64,000 nucleotides of DNA, taken from contig NZ_JAKLTR010000014.1 in NCBI RefSeq assembly GCF_022012415.1, forward strand, positions 172,480-236,479, given 5' to 3'. The stretch is from Terrimonas ginsenosidimutans (GTDB lineage: Bacteria > Bacteroidota > Bacteroidia > Chitinophagales > Chitinophagaceae). The position numbers and the translations under genes are program-made. Positions 44,990 through 53,720 of the stretch are shown piece by piece. Each line of letters begins with the position of its first letter. Within the stretch, counting starts at the first letter, position 1. The notes under the pieces are model-generated. The model had not been told where the DNA came from, ran no database searches, and saw only the letters and a program-made list of their open reading frames with translations.

Positions 44990-46132
44990 TTTAGGCGCTG
45001 CTGCTCCACCCTGGCCCTGAGGCGCGGGCTGAGTGGTAGTGACTACAGATCCCTGGCGTAAGTTCTGCATGCCCTCAACCACGATCTTCTCTCCTTCCTT
45101 CAGGCCATCTTTCACGAGAATGTTTGTACCGATCGGGTTGCCCAGCACAAGTTTACGCTGAGACACTTTGCTGCTGTCTCCCACAACGTATACAAAGAAT
45201 TCGCCGAGTTGCTCGGTTACGGCTTTATACGGGATCACGATTGACTGGCCGCCGTCAGCATTCAAGATGCGTACGGTCGTATTCATACCAGCTTTCAGCA
45301 TTTTCTCCTTATTGGGAAAGGATAAACGGATCTTGATGGTACCGGTTTGTGGATCCACGGCACGGTCGATCGTGTTCACAGAGCCGTAGAACGGATAAAT
45401 ATCTTTTCCAAATGCGATAGAGAAGGTTGAGTCATTGGCTTTTTTACCTGTTTCTTTTTTGGCGAACTGGTAGAAAGATTTCTGATCAACAGGAAAGTCA
45501 ACCGCCATCGGGTCATCGGTAGAGATGGTGTTCAGGATCGTCTGACCAGCGATCACAGAGGTTCCGCTGCGTACTTGTGAGATGCCAATAGTTCCGCTGA
45601 ACGGCGCAACGATCGTTGCGAATCCAACGTTTGCTTTTACAGCGTTCACATTTGCTTTTGCAGCGGCAACCTGCTTTTTAGCAGCTTCGAGGGCGGCATC
45701 AGCATAGTCAACCTGTTGTTTCGCGATCGCATCTTTTTTATCGAGTTCATGATAACGGTCTGCATCTTTCTGTGCCTTCAGCAGGTTTGTTTCCTGTACC
45801 TGTTGGTTTGCCACAGCCTGATCGAGGTTAGCGCTGTAAAGCTGCTGATCGATCGAATAAAGGCGCTGGCCTTTGCTCACCTTATCACCATCTTTGAAGT
45901 AAATAGCGGTCACATATCCTGTCACCTGCGCCCTGATCTCCGTCTGATTCAGCGCTACAACTGTTCCGGGATATTCATCATAATAAACGGCGTCAGTAGA
46001 GCGAACTTCGTCTACAGTTACGGGAGTTGCAGGTGGCGGACCAGCCTGCTGTGCCGTTTGTTTTCCGCCACAAGCTGCCAGTAATACTGCGCAACTGATT
46101 ACAGACCATGTTTTGATTGATGTTAAGAACAT
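44984..46132 (-). CDS. RND efflux periplasmic adaptor (membrane-fusion) subunit
   Basis: 382 residues with lipobox LLAAC (Cys21), so lipid-anchored. Barrel-sandwich and hairpin region (EIRAQVTGYVTAIYFKDGDKVSKGQRLY; a long QVQETNLLKAQKDADRY coiled coil), then beta-barrel and membrane-proximal domains. It bridges the inner-membrane pump and TolC. About 100 bp follows the tolC stop; acrB follows after a hairpin. Confidence 0.93.
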   Translation of the reverse strand: MFLTSIKTWSVISCAVLLAACGGKQTAQQAGPPPATPVTVDEVRSTDAVYYDEYPGTVVALNQTEIRAQVTGYVTAIYFKDGDKVSKGQRLYSIDQQLYSANLDQAVANQQVQETNLLKAQKDADRYHELDKKDAIAKQQVDYADAALEAAKKQVAAAKANVNAVKANVGFATIVAPFSGTIGISQVRSGTSVIAGQTILNTISTDDPMAVDFPVDQKSFYQFAKKETGKKANDSTFSIAFGKDIYPFYGSVNTIDRAVDPQTGTIKIRLSFPNKEKMLKAGMNTTVRILNADGGQSIVIPYKAVTEQLGEFFVYVVGDSSKVSQRKLVLGNPIGTNILVKDGLKEGEKIVVEGMQNLRQGSVVTTTQPAPQGQGGAAAPKK

Positions 46133-46234
46133 ACTTCTATATTAAATATTCGTACTAAAGGTTGTTAATTCAAAATTCAAAAGTAAAAATGCCCTGATGG
46201 ATAATAGTGTATACATGTCAGGCAGATTTAATTT

Positions 46235-47569
46235 TTAGTATTGTATGGTACCGAGCGCGCGCTGTACGTCGATCTTGCTGCTTAATACTGTATACAATGC
46301 ATTAAAATAATTGATCTGTGCGGTGCGCAGATCTGTTTCAGCCGTGATCACTTCCAGGTATGCTTTGATACCGCTACGGTATTGCAGATTGATCACATCA
46401 TATACTTCCTGCGCGAGCTGCACATTCTCTTTCACGGCGAGATAGTTTGCCAGGTTGCTTTTGTAAGCAGCCATAGCCGAAGTATACTCGGCATTTACAT
46501 TGTTCTGCAGGTTTACGATATCAAGGTCAACACGTTTCAGCTGGAATTCGGCAACCTTAATATTATATTTTCTTTTCCCGCCCTGGAAGATCGGTAAGCC
46601 TAAAGTAATGCCCACCCAGGAGGCAGGGTAAGAAGTGCTGTACAGTTTAGAGAACTGATCATTCAGGTAGTTGAAATTATAGGCGCCGTTTGCGGACAGT
46701 GTTGGAATGAAGCTCCATTTATTATACTTCAGGTTTGCTTCCTGGAGACGTTTTACTGTTTGCAATTGCTGATACTCGATCCTGCCGGCGAGATCAACCA
46801 TGGCCAGTGTATCCTGCGGGATCGCATTTTCCAGCGTGGCACTGTCGTAGGCGATATTGAGTTGGCCTGTTGCCGGATAGTTCATCGACGCTTTCAGCAA
46901 TTCAATATTTGCCTTCAGGTTTTCTTCCGTTGCTTTTTTGGTAGCGATCGCGTTGTTCAATGCGATCGTTGCTCTTTTGTAGTCTGTCTTATCCGCAACA
47001 CCGGCATCATAAGCCGCGCGGGAATCCCGCAAGCTTCTTTCCAGCCGGGTGATGGTTTCCTGAACAACTTTGATCTGCTGCTGGGTGGCCAGTACTGCAT
47101 AGAATGACTTGCTGACGTTCACAACAAGGTCGATCTTATTGCTGGTCGTCTGCTGTCTTGTCTGCAACTGGACATCATTACGGGAGCGGAGCGCAAGCAA
47201 TACATCCCTGTTGAAGATGGTCTGCGTTGCACCAAACTGAAATGCTGAGGTATTATCCACGCCAAGCTTCACGGGGTTTCCACCGATGATATTGGTCTGC
47301 ACCTCGAAGTTGTGCTGCAGCAGATAGTTGAAATTTACCTGAGGATACCAGTCAGCAAGCCGCGACTTTACCTGCAGCCTGGTGATCTCTTCATCCAGGA
47401 GAGATTGCTGAATTAAGGGCTGTCTTTTTAACGCATACTGGATCACATTGGGCAGGCTGGCATCCTGTAACAGGCTGTCAGCGGAGGATGTTTGGGCTGA
47501 GGACACAGAAGACACCAACATCGCAGGGATCAGCATACGATAGAACATATAAGATCGAGTCTTTCTCAT
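46235..47569 (-). CDS. TolC-family outer-membrane efflux protein
   Basis: 444 residues: N-terminal signal (LIPAMLVSSVSSAQ), then two repeats of the TolC alpha-hairpin/beta-strand fold (LQVKSRLADWYPQVNFNY..., and RVDLDIVNLQNNVNAEYTSAMAAYKSNL). It forms the outer-membrane channel of the pump, and is first in the operon. Its upstream region carries direct repeats (47687-47738) and a -7 box (47783-47790). Confidence 0.93.
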   Translation of the reverse strand: MRKTRSYMFYRMLIPAMLVSSVSSAQTSSADSLLQDASLPNVIQYALKRQPLIQQSLLDEEITRLQVKSRLADWYPQVNFNYLLQHNFEVQTNIIGGNPVKLGVDNTSAFQFGATQTIFNRDVLLALRSRNDVQLQTRQQTTSNKIDLVVNVSKSFYAVLATQQQIKVVQETITRLERSLRDSRAAYDAGVADKTDYKRATIALNNAIATKKATEENLKANIELLKASMNYPATGQLNIAYDSATLENAIPQDTLAMVDLAGRIEYQQLQTVKRLQEANLKYNKWSFIPTLSANGAYNFNYLNDQFSKLYSTSYPASWVGITLGLPIFQGGKRKYNIKVAEFQLKRVDLDIVNLQNNVNAEYTSAMAAYKSNLANYLAVKENVQLAQEVYDVINLQYRSGIKAYLEVITAETDLRTAQINYFNALYTVLSSKIDVQRALGTIQY

Positions 47570-47686
47570 AGTTTGATCGATAGATATATATAATTGTTAT
47601 ACACGATTTTATTCAGCCTGCGATAACGCATGGGCTGAGAAGCCATCTTCGCTAAAGCTCGGATAGCTGGCTAAGGCAAACATTCC

Positions 47687-47738
47687 GTTAGTAAAACGGG
47701 CAGTTCGTAAAACGGTCCGCCCTGTTCTAAAACTTCGG
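47687..47738. promoter_or_regulatory. Direct-repeat operator candidate upstream of the efflux operon
   Basis: GTTAGTAAAACGG (47687-47699) and GTTCGTAAAACGG (47703-47715) recur at a 16-bp spacing, with a weaker GTTCTAAAACTTCGG at 47724-47738. They lie about 120-170 bp upstream of the tolC ATG and downstream of the predicted start of transcription, so a bound repressor could block elongation. No regulator gene is adjacent. Confidence 0.5.
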
Positions 47739-47782
47739 CAGACAGTTTTTTAATAAATGGGAGTCAATGGAGGATCGGCATG

Positions 47783-47811
47783 CAAATGTACGGGGAAAGA
47801 AGAATACAATT
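47783..47811 (-). promoter_or_regulatory. Promoter candidate for the tolC-acrA-acrB operon
   Basis: TACATTTG (complement at 47783-47790) matches the -7 consensus exactly; a TTG about 16 bases upstream (ATTGT, 47806-47810) could be -33. The leader would be about 200 nt. Confidence 0.45.
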
Positions 47812-47947
47812 CACTACCGAAAGAGATGAAAACGCTTTTTTTTTGGATGAGCGGCATTAGAGAGTATTAGGAATCAACACTTAGCAAAAAGTGAGTTAAA
47901 CAGTTGTATAAATTTCGGAGAGTTTGGAAAGGGCGATGGGGTGAGAA

Positions 47948-48535
47948 GTTTAAAAGTTTAATGGTTTAATAGTTTAAAGTTTTTGCCTATGCTTTTGCTC
48001 CGGTCCCTCGCCTGATGTAATCAGGCTTGCCGGTATCCTGCAAACGGGTTATTATCACTTGTCCACTTACAGGTTTTTAAGCGATAGCTGTCTGATCGGG
48101 CACAAAAAACGTGAGCACGCCCTGAAGCGATATATGCTCCTCAGATACGACATTCTGGCACGCGAAGCCAGCTGATGTGTTGACTGATGATAATCTTTCA
48201 AGGTCAGACTTCGCGTGTTTTTGAAATGCTTGTTAGTCGTCGTTAGTTCGTCTCTTGGTCGTCCTTTGGCCGTCCAAAGTTTGACGGGATTTCAGGCCGT
48301 GAAAAATGGTGACAAGCTGACACGCTGAGGGCGATAAATCTTTTGAGCGACTGGCCCAGGTTCCCTCCTCCGCTTCGCTACGGTGGAAGGGCCGCCAGAA
48401 GTATATGCGAGCGATGCTCATCCGGAACATTTCAACCCAAGCCATTTTGTAGACCACCCTCAACTTTTCAACATGATCCGGAATCCCCCCTGACTTTTAA
48501 ACCTTAATCTATTAAACTATTAAACCTTAAACCTT
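47948..48535. repeat. Family C arms enclosing the 500-bp repeat (C4)
   Basis: Left arm 47948-47979 (AGTTTAAAAGTTTAATGGTT) and right arm 48492-48535 (ACTTTTAAACCTTAATCTAT) bracket copy 2 of the dispersed repeat, as if the repeat had inserted in, or travels with, a family C element. Together with the operator and promoter region and the rpoD terminator it accounts for most of the 1.1-kb gene-free stretch between tolC and rpoD. Confidence 0.7.
47980..48479. repeat. ~500-bp dispersed repeat, copy 2
   Basis: Matches 5898-6395 in the same orientation. Conserved blocks include TTATCACTTGTCCACTTACA, GCGATAGCTGTCTGATCGGG, GGTGACAAGCTGACACGCTG and AACATTTCAACCCAAGCCAT. It keeps the same internal hairpins (CCTGATGTAATCAGG, CTGGC/GCCAG, CTTTGGCCGTCCAAAG). 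The minus-strand open frame here (about 48233-48463) diverges from copy 1 after a one-base insertion, arguing against a protein. Confidence 0.85.
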
Positions 48536-48548
48536 GCCCTCTAACGAA

Positions 48549-48581
48549 AACAGCCCCGGCCATCAAATGACCGGAGCTGTT
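48549..48581 (-). terminator. Terminator downstream of rpoD
   Basis: AACAGCTCCGGTCA / TGGCCGGGGCTGTT hairpin with a 5-base loop on the minus strand, about 115 bp past the rpoD stop. A second small palindrome, CTTCGCGTTGCGAAG, lies at 48606-48620. Confidence 0.7.
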
Positions 48582-48695
48582 CTTTAATAACCCGTCTGGG
48601 TTTTCTTCGCGTTGCGAAGGTGTATTTTTATACCGCCGTTGCCGAGGCGATGGCGGGGAATTGATCTTTCTCTTGGTTAGTGGACTGAGTTTTTC

Positions 48696-49553
48696 TTAAC
48701 CCAGGTAAGCTTTGAGCGCGCTGCTGTAGCGGGCTTTCTGCAAACGCTTGATGGCTCTTTCTTTGATCTGGCGGATACGTTCTTTGGTAAGATCGTATTT
48801 CTGACCGATCTGTTCGATGGTAACACCCTGCTCACCATCAAGGCCGAAATAAGCGTTTACGATCTCCGCTTCTCTTGGGCTGAGGGATTTGAGTACGCGA
48901 CGGATTTCATTTCTCAGAGAGTCTTTCATCACGTCATCGTCAGTATCATCACCACCTTCCAGCAGGTCGCCCATAGCCACATCTTCTGCTTCGTGCACGG
49001 GTGCATCGAGAGAGGTGTGACGGGTGTTGCTTTGGAAAATGTTGTTGATCTCTGTTTCACTCATTTCCAGTAACTCGGCCAGCTCTTCTGTAGATGGTTC
49101 TCTTTCGTGCTCCTGCTCGAAAGCCATGTAAGCTTTGTTGGCTTTGTTATAAGTGCCAATTTTGTTTTGAGGCAGGCGGACTAATCTGCCCTGCTCTGCC
49201 AACGCCTGTAGGATGGACTGGCGAATCCACCAAACCGCGTAGGAGATAAATTTGAAACCTTTGGTTTCATCAAAGCGTTGTGCCGCTTTAATAAGGCCGA
49301 GGTTGCCCTCGTTGATCAGATCACTCAAAGAAAGCCCCTGGTGTTGATACTGCTTCGCAACGGATACCACGAAACGGAGGTTAGCCTGCACAAGTTTGTC
49401 TAGTGCTTTCTGATCTCCCATCTTGATACGTTGGGCCAGCGTGGTTTCCTCTTCCGGAGTGATCATCGAAATTTTCGAGATCTCCTGAAGGTACTTCTCA
49501 ACCGCCTGAGAGTCCCTGTTGGTAATCTGGGTAGCAATTTTGAGTTGCCTCAT
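48696..49553 (-). CDS. rpoD: Primary sigma factor (Bacteroidota type, without region 1.1)
   Basis: 285 residues. Starts at region 1.2 (DSQAVEKYLQEISKISMITPEEE), then region 2 (ALDKLVQANLRFVVSVAKQYQHQGLSLSDLINEGNLGLIKA, KGFKFISYAVWWIRQSILQAL), region 3 and region 4 (LSPREAEIVNAYFGLDG...TKERIRQIKERAIKRLQ). The short form without region 1.1 is the major sigma of Bacteroidota, which reads TTTG/TAnnTTTG promoters like those noted in this window. Its own promoter was not settled. Confidence 0.95.
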   Translation of the reverse strand: MRQLKIATQITNRDSQAVEKYLQEISKISMITPEEETTLAQRIKMGDQKALDKLVQANLRFVVSVAKQYQHQGLSLSDLINEGNLGLIKAAQRFDETKGFKFISYAVWWIRQSILQALAEQGRLVRLPQNKIGTYNKANKAYMAFEQEHEREPSTEELAELLEMSETEINNIFQSNTRHTSLDAPVHEAEDVAMGDLLEGGDDTDDDVMKDSLRNEIRRVLKSLSPREAEIVNAYFGLDGEQGVTIEQIGQKYDLTKERIRQIKERAIKRLQKARYSSALKAYLG

Positions 49554-49810
49554 AATGAATCTGTCTGTTTAAATAAAAACAATAATAGACAGTCTTTGTT
49601 TGCAGGATATGCAAAGTGTAGTGAAATAAAACCGTCCCGAACCGTCTGCAAAAATACATTGCATTCCCGGAATCTCATAGTCAATGTTGATAATTATTCT
49701 CTCAAAATTGACTGTAAGTAATTATATTCCGCCAATTCAATGCTCAAATCGTTGCTGGTGGCGAGTTTCGGGGCATTCCCAAAAAAATCCCAAACTGCAT
49801 TAAAAGCCTG

Positions 49811-50974
49811 TCAGGATGTGGATTTCTCTGTTTTTGCCCTTCTATGCAACACTATCCAGATGATCAGACCTGCCAGGAAAAGAAGGGAAGAAATCACCTC
49901 CGCCTGGGTTGGCCTGAATCCGAAAAGGTTAAGGTGTGTGTTCACCCGGATCTTTTCGATCAGGAAGCGTTCAACTCCATTCACCATCAGATACAGCGCA
50001 AAAAGGGTGCCCGGTACTTTGAGTTTTTTGCGAACGGACCAGAGAAGCACAAAAAGAAGCAGTGCCATCACTATTTCGTACAGTGGGGTCGGGTAAACGG
50101 GAACAGGAAGTTCGTTGCAGTATTTTCCGATACAACCGGCGATCGGTTTGCCGGCTTCGTTTACGTTATTTGGGTAAGTGTAGGCCCAGGCCCAGTCGGG
50201 CAGCCAGCTAAAGGGCTTAGGATTAAGGTTTTCAATTCCCCAATCTCCATCACCTGCTACCTGGCAGCCAATACGGCCAATACCATAAGACAGCATCAAC
50301 GCAGGGGCAGCGGCGTCATTCAGGTGCCAGAACCCGATATTATGTTTTTTAGCATAAACCCAGATCGCGATCGCAGCACAGATCAACCCTCCATAGAATG
50401 TTAAACCTGCCGGGGAAAAAATATAGGATGAAGGATGCTTCAGAAAATCATCCCAGTTTTCGAATATATCGAACAGTTTGGCGCCGAAAAGGCCGAATAT
50501 CAGTGCGAGAATGGTGATCTCCCCTACTCTATCCTGTGGCCAGATCCGGATCGTACGTTTCTCAGGCTTCTGCAGTTTCTGCTTATTCTTCTCATACCAT
50601 TTCATTCCGGCGAACAGGAGACCTAAAATAATACCCGCTGGCCAGCTTCCGATCCCTGAAAAAATGAACTGCTGCGGATCTTCGGTTGCAGAATCGTCCA
50701 TTATAAATAAGGCAAGGATCTTATATCCGAGGAGGAAACCGAGAAGGAAGTTCAGGATCAGTTCAACCGGAGTAGCAGGCTGACCAACCACTACCTGCAT
50801 ATCAGTCGGGAACAGGAGATTTTCGCCGCTCTTGCGTTTCAGTTCAGCGGTCAGCGTAACAGCTGCCAGCACGAATGCAATGGCAACAAAAAAACCAAAC
50901 GAATTGACAAACCGGAGAAAACTCCATTCTACACCGAAAAGATCTCTGAAGGCAAAATACAGGTTAGGATACAT
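49811..50974 (-). CDS. lgt: Prolipoprotein diacylglyceryl transferase (long form)
   Basis: 387 residues. The Lgt signature is seen in LSYGIGRIGCQVAGDGDWG, with further conserved VYPTPLYE and GVERFLIEKIRVN. It attaches diacylglycerol to the cysteine of lipoproteins, of which this window encodes several. The protein is about 100 residues longer than most Lgt: a segment around residues 45-145 adds charged loops and extra membrane helices. Confidence 0.93.
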   Translation of the reverse strand: MYPNLYFAFRDLFGVEWSFLRFVNSFGFFVAIAFVLAAVTLTAELKRKSGENLLFPTDMQVVVGQPATPVELILNFLLGFLLGYKILALFIMDDSATEDPQQFIFSGIGSWPAGIILGLLFAGMKWYEKNKQKLQKPEKRTIRIWPQDRVGEITILALIFGLFGAKLFDIFENWDDFLKHPSSYIFSPAGLTFYGGLICAAIAIWVYAKKHNIGFWHLNDAAAPALMLSYGIGRIGCQVAGDGDWGIENLNPKPFSWLPDWAWAYTYPNNVNEAGKPIAGCIGKYCNELPVPVYPTPLYEIVMALLLFVLLWSVRKKLKVPGTLFALYLMVNGVERFLIEKIRVNTHLNLFGFRPTQAEVISSLLFLAGLIIWIVLHRRAKTEKSTS

Positions 50975-51030
50975 TTATCGCGTTGGTTTTAAGCAGGCGA
51001 ATATACGGGCAAAAAGCGAGGATTTGTTTT

Positions 51031-51153
51031 TCGTTGTCCGTTGTCCGTTGACCGTTGACGGACAGTTCTTTATTTTAAAGCAAAAACCTCCCTGATCAGG
51101 GAGGTTTTTAAAAATATCAATCGTTCAACCGGTCAACGGTGAACGGAAAACGA
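51031..51153. repeat. Family A quasi-palindrome (A4)
   Basis: Left arm 51031-51064 (CGTTGTCCGTTGTCCGTTGA), inner perfect hairpin 51082-51109 (AAAAACCTCCCTGATCAGGG...), right arm 51121-51153 (CCGGTCAACGGTGAACGG). The right arm ends 2 bp from the bacilliredoxin stop; the left arm starts 57 bp before the lgt ATG. The inner hairpin, with a T-run, is a good terminator. Confidence 0.87.
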
Positions 51154-51155
51154 TC

Positions 51156-51572
51156 TTAATTACAATACTCATCAAACGCACCGATCAGATTATTCGCGAT
51201 CAGCTGTGCGGGACGGCCTTCTATCTGGTGGCGCTCAATAAAATGAACGAGCTGGCCATTTTTGAACAGGGCGATCGCAGGAGATGACGGAGGATAAGGG
51301 AGCAGGTGCTCGCGGAGCTTTTGAACAGCTTCAACATCGAAACCAGCAAAAGTGGTGGTAAGGAAATCGGGCTTGTTCTTAGCGTTTACAACAGCCATCA
51401 GCACGCCTGGACGTGCGCTGCCTGCGGAACAACCACAAACAGAATTGATCATAACAAGGGTGGTACCTTCTTTAGAGATCTGGGCGTCTACTTCGCCTGC
51501 TGTCAGCAACTCGGAAAAACCGTTGTCTGTCAGCTCTTCTTTCATCGGGTTGACTATTTGTGCTGGATACAT
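51156..51572 (-). CDS. Bacilliredoxin, BrxA/BrxB (YphP/YqiW) family
   Basis: 138 residues with the family active site SVCGCSAGSARPG (Cys46-Gly-Cys48) in a thioredoxin-like fold. Bacilliredoxins remove bacillithiol or other low-molecular-weight thiols from proteins, and the CGC motif is typical. In Bacteroidota the thiol partner is less certain. Monocistronic. A TAAATTCG box lies upstream. Confidence 0.88.
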   Translation of the reverse strand: MYPAQIVNPMKEELTDNGFSELLTAGEVDAQISKEGTTLVMINSVCGCSAGSARPGVLMAVVNAKNKPDFLTTTFAGFDVEAVQKLREHLLPYPPSSPAIALFKNGQLVHFIERHQIEGRPAQLIANNLIGAFDEYCN

Positions 51573-51688
51573 AGTTTATAGTTTAAAGCGCGAATTTATG
51601 TTAAGAACACGAATTGCACGAATTGGTTCAGATTACTCGAACAAAAATTATTAAGGTAGCTTGACTGCATAGCAAATGACACTATGGC

Positions 51689-51761
51689 GTATTTTAAAAT
51701 ACAAGGCAGACATATTGTCTTAAAATATTCTTCTTTTTCGCATGAATGGCAGGAAAATGGC
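51689..51761 (+). promoter_or_regulatory. Palindromes upstream of hsp20
   Basis: GTATTTTAAAATAC is a perfect 14-bp palindrome at about 51689, and AGACATATTGTCT follows near 51711. TGGCAGGAAAATGGC (51747-51761) resembles a sigma-54 -24/-12 element but misses consensus bases. A stress-control region is plausible, unproven. Confidence 0.3.
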
Positions 51762-51836
51762 TGATTTTGGGTGGTGGTACATCGTTTGAAATGTACTAGT
51801 CGTAATCAAAAAATAAAAAACTAAAAGAATAAGATT

Positions 51837-52298
51837 ATGACACACGTAAAATTCGGACGCAGACCATTTGAAAGAAGCTTTAACAATTTGGTGGACGACC
51901 TTTTCTCAGAGTTGCCCGTCTTATATAAAAATGGAACAGATCAGGTGTTTAAAGGTTTTGTACCGGTAAATATCCTGGAATCTGACAAAGGATACAGCCT
52001 CGAGGTGGTTGCACCGGGTTTCGAAAAGAGTGATTTCAAGGTGAATGTTGATCAGGATGTATTGACGGTTTCTGCAGATAAAAAAGAAGATGTGAAGGAA
52101 AATGCAGAGAATGGAGAGAAGACGAATAAGCAGGTACGCCGTGAATACAGTTTCCGTTCATTCAAAAGATCTTTCACACTGGATGAAAAAATTGATGCCA
52201 CAGGAATTGAGGCAAAATATAATAATGGTGTTCTGACATTAAACCTTCCGAAGAGAGAAGTAGTCAAAGCATCAGCACAACAAATAAATATTCAGTAA
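51837..52298 (+). CDS. Small heat-shock protein, Hsp20/alpha-crystallin family
   Basis: 153 residues. The alpha-crystallin domain runs from about 40 to 135 (VNILESDKGYSLEVVAPGFEKSDFKVNVDQDVLTVSADKK), with RSFKRSFTLDEKIDATGIEAKYNNGVLTLNLPK closing it. It is an ATP-independent holdase that binds unfolding proteins. No partner gene nearby. A clear hairpin terminator follows. A 265-bp upstream region with palindromes may carry stress control. Confidence 0.95.
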   Translation: MTHVKFGRRPFERSFNNLVDDLFSELPVLYKNGTDQVFKGFVPVNILESDKGYSLEVVAPGFEKSDFKVNVDQDVLTVSADKKEDVKENAENGEKTNKQVRREYSFRSFKRSFTLDEKIDATGIEAKYNNGVLTLNLPKREVVKASAQQINIQ

Positions 52299-52331
52299 GA
52301 ATCTTTCTCATAAGCAGTTGGTTTTGGTTTA

Positions 52332-52362
52332 CACCCCGTCGTTTCCACGACGGGGTTTTCTT
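52332..52362 (+). terminator. Rho-independent terminator of hsp20
   Basis: CCCCGTCG-TTTC-CACGACGGGG stem followed by TTTTC, 34 bp past the hsp20 stop. Confidence 0.9.
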
Positions 52363-52379
52363 TTGGCTGACAACCATTC

Positions 52380-52413
52380 TGGCACACGCATTGTCTAAAA
52401 TCTGTTACTTTTG
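52380..52413 (+). promoter_or_regulatory. Promoter region of the secreted-protein gene
   Basis: TACTTTTG (52406-52413) matches TAnnTTTG exactly, 29 bp before the ATG. Just upstream, TGGCACACGCATTGT (52380-52394) resembles a sigma-54 promoter (TGGCAC-N5-TTGC) with one mismatch at the end. Either could drive the gene. Confidence 0.45.
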
Positions 52414-52442
52414 CGTTCACATTTACCAACATTACTGAAGCT

Positions 52443-53720
52443 ATGTTCAAGAAGATCATTTACTTCTTTGTTCTCTTTATACTATCCGTAACCGTCGTGA
52501 AAAGCCAGGATGTGATCCTCGACACTCTCCATCCCAAGCCGGTGGAGATGGAAGACAGCACTTTGCGTATTACCAATCTGAACCCGTACATTACACTCCA
52601 TGTTGATTCAGTCCTCTCTTACCCCTTGTCTATCAATAGGGAAGCATCAAAATATTACTGGTATCTTAAAAACTCTCCTATTGGTTTAAAAATCAATAAA
52701 GACAATGGCACGCTGACTTTCAAAGCGGAAAAATCCTTTTTCCTTTCAGGGAAGCTCAAGTATGATGAGGAATACCCGGTAAAGCTCGGTGTACAAAACC
52801 TATCGAATCCCCGCGAAAGGGTTGATACAAGTTTTGTACTCGTATTTTATAACACAGATGTGATCTTACCCAAATTAAAACCTTCTGTAGGAAGTACGCT
52901 TATCGCCGACGAAGGAGAAACGATCAGCTTCAGCGTTCAATGCGAAGCCGGTAATTTCACCATTGACGACATCCTGTTCACCAGCAATATTTCCATTTCA
53001 AACTATAAAAGTGTGAGAAAATGCGGTGATGAATTCTCGTGGACCATTCCATTTGATTTCGTAAAAGAAACTGATACGATCAAGACGAAAATACTTAACC
53101 TCAGCTTCATCGGTTCCACGACCAAGTTCCAGGTGAGGGACACGGCTAACGTAAGGATTACTGTCAGGGATGCACTGAATTATCCCAGAGCCAAGCAGGA
53201 ATATGATGTATTGTATTCGCAAGTGAGAAGACATTCAATGATATTGAAGGCGACTTTCATACAGATAGACAGGAAGATCAGAAAGAATAAGGGGGCCAGA
53301 ACTTCATTCGACCTGACTTCTGCCACGTCAGCGTTGACAGGTACGATCCTGAGTACTTCCGGAGGCGCTTCAGCAGAGACTGCCGGTAAGATCTTACCCA
53401 GTGCGGGTGTCGCACTTGTACCGGTAAAAGAGGCTACAGCCCCGAATAAAGTAGTGGAACAAAACCAGGCGGCTGTTCTGCGTTCTTCCATTAAGCGTCT
53501 TGACTATATGCTCTTCGAATTTACTTTGGTGGGCGACAGGGATCCACTGATCGCATCAAAAACAGCCAAGCTTAAGGAAGAGCTGAAGCAAAGTCAGATG
53601 CAGGTCATTGACGTGCCGCTTGATGTTACGCTTGACGGTATGACAGAAGATGAGTTGAACAAATATTTCAATAACCCGAAAGTGAATAAGAAATACCGGG
53701 TCAGCAATAAAGGAAACTAA
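52443..53720 (+). CDS. Secreted protein, unknown function
   Basis: 425 residues with a signal peptide ending VVKSQ. The N-terminal half resembles tandem cadherin/Ig-like beta domains (ITLHVDSVLSYPLSINREASKYYW; PVKLGVQNLSNPRERVDTSFVL). The C-terminal half has a helical segment (SQVRRHSMILKATFIQIDRKIRK) and a low-complexity Ala/Ser/Thr stretch. No enzyme motif. Perhaps surface or adhesive; role unknown. Confidence 0.7.
   Translation: MFKKIIYFFVLFILSVTVVKSQDVILDTLHPKPVEMEDSTLRITNLNPYITLHVDSVLSYPLSINREASKYYWYLKNSPIGLKINKDNGTLTFKAEKSFFLSGKLKYDEEYPVKLGVQNLSNPRERVDTSFVLVFYNTDVILPKLKPSVGSTLIADEGETISFSVQCEAGNFTIDDILFTSNISISNYKSVRKCGDEFSWTIPFDFVKETDTIKTKILNLSFIGSTTKFQVRDTANVRITVRDALNYPRAKQEYDVLYSQVRRHSMILKATFIQIDRKIRKNKGARTSFDLTSATSALTGTILSTSGGASAETAGKILPSAGVALVPVKEATAPNKVVEQNQAAVLRSSIKRLDYMLFEFTLVGDRDPLIASKTAKLKEELKQSQMQVIDVPLDVTLDGMTEDELNKYFNNPKVNKKYRVSNKGN

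Noticed and set aside
6100..48463. A shared small protein encoded in the 500-bp repeats (6100-6474 and 48233-48463, minus strand)
   Set aside because: The frames diverge after a one-base indel and carry non-synonymous changes, so no protein constraint is seen.
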